From: Actinomycetes bacterium
GTDB lineage: Bacteria; Actinomycetota; Actinomycetes; Actinomycetales; Actinomycetaceae
Reading direction: 5' to 3'
NCBI GenBank assembly: GCA_023389315.1
Contig: JAEWEQ010000057.1
Span: 1-32,810 of the forward strand
DNA: 32,810 bases
The position numbers and the translations under genes were made by a program. Positions 23,742-29,709 of the stretch are shown here, piece by piece. The notes below the pieces were generated by a model, which ran no database searches, had not been told where the DNA came from, and saw only the letters and a list, made by a program, of their open reading frames with translations. Positions within the stretch are counted from its first letter, which is position 1. Each line of letters starts with the position of its first letter.

Positions 23742-23770
23742 TTGTCACTACCCCAGTCGCCATCTACGGT
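23742..23770 (+). promoter_or_regulatory. Candidate promoter of metY-metX
   Basis: TTGTCA at 23742-23747 and TACGGT at 23765-23770, spacing exactly 17 bp. The predicted start is at about 23777-23778, so the metY leader would be about 312 nt long. The first transcribed base would coincide with the A of the ATG at 23778. Confidence 0.5.
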
Positions 23771-23777
23771 AAGGAAC

Positions 23778-23801
23778 ATGAGTAAACGAATGTGCCACTG
23801 A
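23778..23801 (+). CDS. Putative leaderless leader peptide MSKRMCH before metY
   Basis: Seven codons and a stop: Met-Ser-Lys-Arg-Met-Cys-His-TGA. The ATG falls 7 nt after a good -10 box, so it would be translated as a leaderless mRNA. Adjacent Met and Cys codons lie just before the stop, and the TGA is the first base of a 12-bp hairpin. metY and metX downstream make homocysteine for methionine. Known comparison: in mycobacteria, leaderless cysteine-codon-containing short ORFs attenuate sulfur genes. Here there is one Cys codon and one internal Met codon, so sensing of methionine or cysteine supply is an inference and the ORF could be chance. Confidence 0.4.
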   Translation: MSKRMCH

Positions 23802-23850
23802 CTGTACGCCAGCCCCGCCCCGCGGACATCTGGTGTGCAGTGTCTTCTTC
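23801..23850 (+). promoter_or_regulatory. Hairpin and U-rich tract in metY leader, possible attenuator
   Basis: Twelve paired positions (23801-23812 with 23830-23841, two G-U pairs) enclose a 17-nt C-rich loop, followed by TGTCTTCTTC. It starts at the stop codon of the mini-ORF. The geometry fits a transcription attenuator whose folding depends on the ribosome at the mini-ORF. The whole 472-bp gap 23618-24089 holds no convincing protein gene. Confidence 0.45.
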
Positions 23851-24045
23851 ATTGCTGAAGGAAAGTGGCACCGCACTCTATCGCAACTCTCCCCCACCGA
23901 CGCAACACCCCGTCCTCGTGAAATATTGGCACCCGTAGGCCGCCAAACGCGGCGGGAGTTAAAGGCAAAAGCCACCAGCAGTTACGAAAACTGCCAGTTT
24001 GCGCGCCCGCTAAGAAACTGCGCTAAGGATCCACCATTTTCCCTC

Positions 24046-24083
24046 AGCTCCTACGAACACTTCCACCCCGCCACCTAGGAGCT
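24046..24083 (+). promoter_or_regulatory. Hairpin sequestering the metY ribosome-binding site
   Basis: AGCTCCTA (24046-24053) is perfectly complementary to TAGGAGCT (24076-24083), which contains the metY Shine-Dalgarno AGGAG, eight bases before the ATG at 24090. The loop is 22 nt and C-rich. Formation would block ribosome entry, the output mode of translational riboswitches and RNA thermometers. No known SAM or SAH riboswitch core was recognised upstream. Confidence 0.5.
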
Positions 24084-24089
24084 AAAGAA

Positions 24090-25403
24090 ATGACAACCAA
24101 CTGGGCATTCGCCACTCGCCAAATCCACGCCGGACACCAAAGCGACCCCGTTACCGGGGCCACCGCCCTGCCCATCTACCAAGCCAACGCCTACGAATTC
24201 CCCTCCGCCGAAGAAGCCGCGAAACGTTTCTCCCTCGAAACCCTCGGCCCCATCTACACCCGCCTGGGCAACCCCACCTGCGAAGCCTTAGAAAACCGCA
24301 TCGCCGACTTGGAAGGCGGCATCGGGGCACTGCTGACGTCCTCCGGACACGCCGCCCAAGCACTGACATTCTTCACCTTGGGGGGCGCCGGGTCCTCCAT
24401 CGTGGTGTCCCCGCACCTGTACGGAGGTACCTCCAACCAACTGCGCCAATCCTTGCGCAAACTCGGCATCGAAGCACGCTTCGTCACCGACCCGCGCGAC
24501 CCGCAGCAGTGGAAAGACCTGGCAGACGAAACCACCGTGGCGTTCTTCGGCGAAACCATCGCCAACCCCTCCGGCCACGTGCTCGACATTGAAACCGTGG
24601 CGGGAGCCGCCGCCGACGTCGGCGTGCCCCTGATCGTGGACAACACCGTCGCCACCCCCTACCTGTGTCGCCCCCTGGAGTGGGGCGCATCCATCGTGGT
24701 GCATTCGGCCACCAAGTACCTGGGTGGGCACGGCAACGCCATGGCTGGGGTGATCGTCGACGGTGGCACCTTCGACTACGGGGCACACGCCCAACGTTTC
24801 CCCGACTTCAACACCCCTGACCCGTCCTACCACGGTCTGGTTTACGCCCGTGATCTGGGCGAGGGCGGGGCGTTCGGGGCGAACCTGTCATTCATCCTCA
24901 AAGCCCGCGTGCAAGGGCAGCGCGACTTCGGGTTCGCCCCCTCCCCCTTCAACGCTTTCCTCATCGAACAAGGCATCCAAACCCTGTCGCTGCGCATGGA
25001 ACGCCACGTCTCCAACGCCCAGGCGGTGGCGCAATTCCTGGCCCAGCACCCAGCGGTGGAGCGCGTTAACTACCCCGGTTTGCACTCCTCCCCCTACCGG
25101 GAACTGGCGGATAAATACACACCTGCGGGACCGTCCTCGCTGCTGAGCTTTGACCTGGTGGGCGGAGTGGAAGCCGGCCGGGAGTTCGTGGCGGCTTTGA
25201 AACTATTCGCCTTCGTCGCCAACTTGGGTGACACCCGTTCCCTGGCCATCCACCCCGCATCCACCACGCACTCGCAACTATCGGGCGAGCAACTGCGCGC
25301 CGCCGGCGTTGGGGAAGGCACTATTCGCCTTTCGGTGGGGATCGAAGACAGTGCCGACCTGATTGCCGACCTGGAGCAGGCGCTGGGGAGCGTGGCATCA
25401 TGA
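24090..25403 (+). CDS. metY: MetY, O-acetylhomoserine sulfhydrylase
   Basis: 437 residues, a PLP-dependent enzyme of the Cys/Met-metabolism family. Combines O-acetylhomoserine with sulfide to give homocysteine. The PLP lysine is Lys209 in HSATKYLGGHG, with Asp184 in IVDNT contacting the pyridine nitrogen; IYTRLGNPT and the substrate-binding region TRSLAIHPASTTHSQL are typical. The length (about 430) fits MetY rather than the shorter cystathionine gamma-synthase. metX overlaps its end by four bases (ATGA). AGGAG precedes the ATG but lies in a predicted hairpin at the end of a ~312-nt leader, suggesting post-initiation control. Confidence 0.95.
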   Translation: MTTNWAFATRQIHAGHQSDPVTGATALPIYQANAYEFPSAEEAAKRFSLETLGPIYTRLGNPTCEALENRIADLEGGIGALLTSSGHAAQALTFFTLGGAGSSIVVSPHLYGGTSNQLRQSLRKLGIEARFVTDPRDPQQWKDLADETTVAFFGETIANPSGHVLDIETVAGAAADVGVPLIVDNTVATPYLCRPLEWGASIVVHSATKYLGGHGNAMAGVIVDGGTFDYGAHAQRFPDFNTPDPSYHGLVYARDLGEGGAFGANLSFILKARVQGQRDFGFAPSPFNAFLIEQGIQTLSLRMERHVSNAQAVAQFLAQHPAVERVNYPGLHSSPYRELADKYTPAGPSSLLSFDLVGGVEAGREFVAALKLFAFVANLGDTRSLAIHPASTTHSQLSGEQLRAAGVGEGTIRLSVGIEDSADLIADLEQALGSVAS

Positions 25404-26509
25404 AACGATTCACGCAAATCGGTGACGTGTCGCTAGATTCCGGGCAGATTCTCGAGGACGTGACGCTGGCTTACGAAACTTTCGGGACCTTGAACGATGA
25501 GCGGTCCAACGCGGTGCTGGTGCTGCACGCTTTGACCGGCGACTCGCGTTTGACTTCCGCTGATCCGCGCACGCCAGGCTGGTTCGAAGCCATCGTGGGG
25601 CCGGGGAAGGTGATCGACACCGACCGGTTCTTCGTGGTCGCCCCCAACGTCCTCGGCGGGTGTGGGGGTTCAACCGGGCCCACCAGTTTGGCACCCGACG
25701 GGCAGCCGTGGGGTGGGCGGTTCCCGCAGGTCACCACCCGGGACCAGGCGCGCGCCGAAATCCGCCTCGCTGAGCAGTTGGGGATCGAGCGTTTCTGCGT
25801 GGTAGTAGGGGCGTCCATGGGTGGGCAGCGCGCCTTGGAGTGGGCGCTACTTGATCCGGCACGAGTCGGGTCACTGGTGGTAATCGCCTCCGGCGCGGTC
25901 GCCACCGCTGACCAGGCGGCGTGGATCCACACCCAGCTGCAGGCTTTGGAGTTGGATCCGAACTGGCACGAGGGCGACTATTTGCGTCGCGGTGTGGCTC
26001 CCACCGGTGGACTGGGGTTGGCTCGCCAGATCGCGCACACCACTTACCGCAGTGCGGCGGAGCTACAAACACGGTTCGGGGCGCGCGCTCAGGGCAGTGA
26101 GGAGCCGCTGCAGGGCGGGCGGCTGCAGGTGCAGTCGTACTTGGACTACCACGGGCAGAAATTGGTGCGACGCTTTGATGCTGCCAGTTACTACCGGCTG
26201 TCGCAGACCATGCTCACCCACGATGTGGGGCGCGGGCGCGGCGGGGTGCGGGCCGCGTTGGCTTCCATCACTTGCCCCACCCTGGTGGTGGGGATCGATT
26301 CGGATCGCTTGTTCCTGCCCGCGGACTGCGTGGCACTGGCAGTGACCATTCCACTGGGGTTCTACCGGGAGCTTCAATCGGCTTTCGGGCATGACGGTTT
26401 CTTGATTGAGCATGAGCAGGTGGCCAATATTCTCGGTGACTTTCTTAGCTGCGTGGAACAATCCCCCCGGTGCGACGCCCGGCCCGCTCCCCTGCCCACC
26501 GTGAGGTAA
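25400..26509 (+). CDS. metX: MetX, homoserine O-acetyltransferase
   Basis: 369 residues, alpha/beta hydrolase fold. Acetylates homoserine with acetyl-CoA, giving the MetY substrate. The nucleophile is Ser139 in VVGASMGGQRALEW; the acid is Asp303 in GIDSDRLFLP, and the histidine is His332 in FGHDGFLIEH. LTGDSRL near the N-terminus and the oxyanion-loop region also match. It overlaps metY by ATGA, so the two are coupled. The last few codons (ending PTVR) and the stop lie inside the first of three 71-72-bp tandem repeats, suggesting the original C-terminus was replaced or trimmed by repeat insertion. Confidence 0.95.
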   Translation: MKRFTQIGDVSLDSGQILEDVTLAYETFGTLNDERSNAVLVLHALTGDSRLTSADPRTPGWFEAIVGPGKVIDTDRFFVVAPNVLGGCGGSTGPTSLAPDGQPWGGRFPQVTTRDQARAEIRLAEQLGIERFCVVVGASMGGQRALEWALLDPARVGSLVVIASGAVATADQAAWIHTQLQALELDPNWHEGDYLRRGVAPTGGLGLARQIAHTTYRSAAELQTRFGARAQGSEEPLQGGRLQVQSYLDYHGQKLVRRFDAASYYRLSQTMLTHDVGRGRGGVRAALASITCPTLVVGIDSDRLFLPADCVALAVTIPLGFYRELQSAFGHDGFLIEHEQVANILGDFLSCVEQSPRCDARPAPLPTVR

Positions 26510-26708
26510 AAAGCCAGAAACAGCCCCGGACCTGGCCCAATAGCTCACGGTGAGTCGCCCCCTTCCCCACCGTGAGGTAAAAAGCCAGAAACAGCCCCGG
26601 ACCTGGCCCAATAGCTCACGATGGGTCACCTTCCTTCCCCACCGTGAGGTAAAAAGCCAAAACCCGCCACTAACCTGGCCCAATAGCTCACGATGGGTGT
26701 CGGGAGTG
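26495..26708. repeat. Three 71-72-bp tandem repeats at the 3' end of metX
   Basis: Units start at 26495, 26566 and 26638. The first 55 nt of units 1 and 2 are identical; unit 3 keeps both ends but differs in the middle. Each core begins CACCGTGAGGTAAAAAGCC and ends with AATAGCTCACGRTG, so the ends pair (CACCGTGAG with CTCACGGTG; perfect in unit 1, one mismatch in 2 and 3). Each unit carries TAA; in unit 1 it is the metX stop. It looks like a small mobile or structured RNA repeat; no second locus was seen in this window. Confidence 0.85.
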
Positions 26709-26754
26709 GTTGCCGGCAGCGCCGGGGCCCGCCCAACTGGCTGCAGCGGTGGCG

Positions 26755-26760
26755 TATTCT
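26755..26760 (+). promoter_or_regulatory. Candidate -10 for a leaderless hydrolase transcript
   Basis: TATTCT ends 6 nt before the ATG at 26767, and there is no Shine-Dalgarno. This is the layout of leaderless mRNAs common in actinobacteria. No clear -35 is visible. Confidence 0.4.
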
Positions 26761-26766
26761 TCATAT

Positions 26767-27915
26767 ATGAGTGAAGCAAGCCAAGCCCCAGTAGTTGACC
26801 CGCTCACTGGCTACGGCGACGTCCCCCCGCCACGCGCTGGCAGGTGGAGCGAGGACGTCCTCGGCGCTGGTTTCGAAGCTCGCCTCATCCAGCTCCTGCC
26901 CGATGAAGAAGGCGAAGTAGTGGCCACCTTGGTACGCCACCGCCCCGACTCAGACCCCCACGTCCTCGCCGGCACTCCTGCGACCCCACGGTTCCAGGCG
27001 CTCTACATTCACGGGTGGAATGACTACTTCTTCCAACGCGAAATGGCACGCCAAATTGCCCTCGCCGGTGGCCAGTTCTACGCGCTGGACTTACGCAAAT
27101 ACGGGCGGTCGTGGCGCGCCAACCAGACTTTCGGATGGGTCGATGACCTGGCAACTTACGATGAGGACATCGAAGAGGCCCTCACCATCATGGGCTCGGA
27201 CCTTCCGCTGGTTATGATGGCGCACTCCACCGGCGGTCTGACCGCCGCACTGTGGGCCCACCGCCACCCCGACCAACTGGCGGGTCTGTGGTTGAACTCC
27301 CCGTGGCTGGAGCTGCAGACTTCTTCCCTGCTGCGCTACCCCACGCAGCAGGCGGTGGAGCTAATCGGGGCGCGCGACCCGCGCCGCGTCCTACCCACCG
27401 GCGGGAATGATTTCTACTCCACTTCGCTGGCCGGGTGGGGCCCCGAAGAGGGCTCAATTCCTGAGATTTGGCAAGATTTCGCTTCCGATCCTTCGCTCGC
27501 GGGGTGGGGTATCAATCCGGTTTGGAAGAATACGAGCCGCGTGACCCTGGCGGGCTGGTTGGCGGCCGTCACTGCGGGGCACTTGCAGGTGGCGCAGGGG
27601 TTGGCGATTCCCGCCCCGATTTTCGCGGCTTCCTCTGCTCGCACGTTCGCGGGGAAAGTGTGGGATGAGACGGTGCGGTCCTCGGACACGGTGCTGGATG
27701 CTGACGTGATTGCCGAACGTGCCACGCGCCTGGGCCCGCGGGTGTGGGTGGAGCGCCTGCCCGGGGTGCACGACCTGTCGCTTTCGGTTCCCCCGGTGCG
27801 TCGCGAGCTGTGGTCCGCGACCCTGCGGTGGTTGGCGCTGTGCGTTGACTTCCCCGCCGGGCTCGAAAATCCGGTGGTCCCCACGCCAGCACAGGTGCAG
27901 TTGGCGCCCTTTTAA
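26767..27915 (+). CDS. Alpha/beta hydrolase (serine aminopeptidase S33 / lysophospholipase-like)
   Basis: 382 residues from the ATG at 26767. The fold is signalled by YIHGWNDYFFQR (oxyanion region, about 80-91), ALDLRKYGRS (106-115), the nucleophile elbow MAHSTGG with Ser154, and the histidine in GVHDLS (His335). The nearest broad class is monoglyceride lipase/lysophospholipase-like S33 hydrolases; substrate unknown. No signal peptide, so probably cytoplasmic. The start is chosen because a -10-like TATTCT sits directly before it, while an open frame further up (to 26710) has no translation signal. Two overlapping inverted CGAGGACG octamers (26850-26863) fall in codons 28-33. It may be independent of metX despite the same direction. 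Confidence 0.85.
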   Translation: MSEASQAPVVDPLTGYGDVPPPRAGRWSEDVLGAGFEARLIQLLPDEEGEVVATLVRHRPDSDPHVLAGTPATPRFQALYIHGWNDYFFQREMARQIALAGGQFYALDLRKYGRSWRANQTFGWVDDLATYDEDIEEALTIMGSDLPLVMMAHSTGGLTAALWAHRHPDQLAGLWLNSPWLELQTSSLLRYPTQQAVELIGARDPRRVLPTGGNDFYSTSLAGWGPEEGSIPEIWQDFASDPSLAGWGINPVWKNTSRVTLAGWLAAVTAGHLQVAQGLAIPAPIFAASSARTFAGKVWDETVRSSDTVLDADVIAERATRLGPRVWVERLPGVHDLSLSVPPVRRELWSATLRWLALCVDFPAGLENPVVPTPAQVQLAPF

Positions 27916-28030
27916 GCACGAGGACGGTCGGGCACACATTGCAACCGTGCAGATTCACGAGGGGCGGGAGGTGCCGAAACAACGTCGGCGCCGAGCGGTT
28001 AATCTGGCCGTATCTTGGGACTGCATAGAA

Positions 28031-28057
28031 CGCCCGATGCGCTAAGCGCACCGGGCG
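28031..28057. terminator. Bidirectional hairpin between convergent genes
   Basis: An imperfect stem (28031-28042 with 28046-28057, one mismatch, 3-nt loop) sits between the hydrolase gene (ends 27915) and the RAMA-protein gene (ends 28076). There is no long T-run on either side, so it is a weak candidate. The 160-bp gap also holds an octamer copy at 27919-27926, three bases after the hydrolase stop. Confidence 0.45.
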
Positions 28058-28075
28058 CAGTCAGTTCTTGGCCGG

Positions 28076-29677
28076 TTAGCGGCCGCGGCGGCCCCGTTGG
28101 GGGGTGCCAGCGGCTTCGTATTCGGCTTGTACCTCTCGGTTAATTTCTTCTAATGCTTCCGCCAGGGAGGGGCCGTGGGCGTCACCAAAACGCCATGCTT
28201 GCCAGCCGTCGGTGCCGGAGGCGCCAGAGATAATCGCGGCGGCCTCAGTGGGGTCTCCAGTGGTCCAGTGCCCGGCCCGGATTTGCCCTTCACTGGTTAA
28301 AGTGGCCTTCACCGTCAGACCCTCGCTGGGCCAATAAATCGGGGTATCAGATCCCAGCACGCTGGCGATCACCTGCAGGCCTTCGCTGTTTTGCTCGAAT
28401 TGCGGCACCTGGAGTTCGTCGGGTTCTTCAGTCATGGCCGCGCCGTCTACAGGCTCGCCGACTGTTACGCTGGTTGTTTCCAGACCGGCGTCTTCTACGG
28501 GAGCTTCCTCTCGCGAAGCAGCTTCGGGTTCGTGGGTGTCCAGTTGGGGCTGGTCTTCGACCAGGTCCGCTTCGCCAGCTCCGGCGCCGAGGTCCGATTC
28601 CTCAACCTCACCACTGTGTTCCGCCTCTGCTGCGGTGCCGAACTCGGCCTCGGTCTCAGTTTCGGCAGTGCCCTGTTCGAACTCTGGTTCTTCCAGCGGG
28701 GTCGGTGCAGACATGCTCACCTGCTGTGTTTCCTCACCCAAGATGGATTCGGATGCGTCGGCGTCAGGTAGGTAGCCAGCTTCCGCCCCGTCCTCGTCCA
28801 TAGCGTCGGGAACGAAGCTGTCGGGCGCGAAGACCGGTTCCGGTTCGCTTAGGTCAGTTTCGGCGACGGGTTCAGAGCCGACCAAGTCAACGACTTCGTC
28901 GGCTGCTTCGGGTTCGTCCGAGTCGTCAGTTTCAACGGCGATATCCCCAGTTTCCACTTCGTCGGCCTGCGCCGGGGGCTGGGCGTGGCGGCCCACTACC
29001 GGTTCGGACTCGCCGCGCGCCTGGTCGCCACCGGCTTGCGCCGCGACCGTGTCGTCAATGTGGGGCATGGTGCCCAGCTGGCGCATGGAGCCGGAGGAGT
29101 TACCCAGCAGCAGGTTCGGGTTGTGGCCGTAAACGCGCGGACCGACGGTCTGCACGTCCAAGAAAATCCGCCCGTTAGACATGGTGCGCACCGCGATCTC
29201 GTGGACCTCAACGCCCGAGGAGGTGAGCACGTCCAAAGCCGGGCGCACGTGGTCGGCAATCGCCCCGACCACCAGGATTAGGCGCGGGCCGGGCGCCGGG
29301 GAGGGCGGCATGGCGGCGCGGAACTCTGCCCACCCCATGCGGAACCCGTCAATCCCACCGGGATAGGCGGCAGCCAGTTCATTCCAACCCAGGGCGGCGG
29401 TGTCCGCCAGACGGGAGAGGGAGTCAATCATGGTGGCGGAGTTCAACTCGGCGATGACTTCCAAAGACACCACTTGCCCGGAAGCGTCGAGGGCGGTCAG
29501 GCGCGGTTCTTGCTCGCCGTCCTTGTCATCCCAGTTGATGGGGAACAGCGGGCGGCCGACGATCTCGAGGATCTGTTGGCGCACGCAGCGCAAAATGTCG
29601 CCAGTGAGGCCGCCGGGCACACTGCGGCCGAACTGTGCCGGTATCAGGTGTCCCTCGTCGAACTCAAAAAGTGCCAT
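28076..29677 (-). CDS. RAMA-domain protein with nuclease-like N-terminal region and acidic linker
   Basis: 533 residues from the ATG at 29677, with GGGGAG at good spacing. Three regions are seen. (1) Residues 1-200: an ordered alpha/beta region; the stretch RLTALDASGQVVSLEVIAEL (59-78) resembles the core of PD-(D/E)xK nuclease folds, but the expected Lys after Glu is absent. (2) About 236-430: a very acidic, Glu/Asp/Ala-rich disordered linker. (3) 433-512: resembles the RAMA domain (restriction enzyme adenine methylase associated), with the run TEAAAIISGASGTDGWQAW. The C-terminus is basic (RGRRGR). The nuclease comparison is inference. It lies 32 bp after the FAD/Fe-S oxidoreductase gene and is probably co-transcribed. 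Biological role unknown; DNA binding is plausible. Confidence 0.7.
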   Translation of the reverse strand: MALFEFDEGHLIPAQFGRSVPGGLTGDILRCVRQQILEIVGRPLFPINWDDKDGEQEPRLTALDASGQVVSLEVIAELNSATMIDSLSRLADTAALGWNELAAAYPGGIDGFRMGWAEFRAAMPPSPAPGPRLILVVGAIADHVRPALDVLTSSGVEVHEIAVRTMSNGRIFLDVQTVGPRVYGHNPNLLLGNSSGSMRQLGTMPHIDDTVAAQAGGDQARGESEPVVGRHAQPPAQADEVETGDIAVETDDSDEPEAADEVVDLVGSEPVAETDLSEPEPVFAPDSFVPDAMDEDGAEAGYLPDADASESILGEETQQVSMSAPTPLEEPEFEQGTAETETEAEFGTAAEAEHSGEVEESDLGAGAGEADLVEDQPQLDTHEPEAASREEAPVEDAGLETTSVTVGEPVDGAAMTEEPDELQVPQFEQNSEGLQVIASVLGSDTPIYWPSEGLTVKATLTSEGQIRAGHWTTGDPTEAAAIISGASGTDGWQAWRFGDAHGPSLAEALEEINREVQAEYEAAGTPQRGRRGR

Positions 29678-29709
29678 CGGTCTCCCCATCCACGTTGCGC
29701 TTACTGTAT

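Noticed and set aside
23618..23780. c-di-AMP (ydaO) riboswitch upstream of the NlpC/P60 gene, a common place for it in actinobacteria
   Set aside because: The promoter found leaves a leader of only ~34 nt, and none of the conserved ydaO segments is recognisable.
23833..24078. An 81-codon plus-strand open frame ending on the metY Shine-Dalgarno (stop TAG at 24076-24078)
   Set aside because: No ribosome-binding site before its GTG, codon use unlike neighbours (AGA, TTA, ATA present, lower GC at third positions), no recognisable domain. If it were translated it would open the hairpin over the metY site, so it deserves a look in ribosome profiling, but I do not call it a gene.
23771..24089. Known SAM or SAH riboswitch before metY
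   Set aside because: No S-box, SAM-II, SAM-IV, SAM-VI or SAH consensus elements were recognised; only unclassified hairpins are reported.
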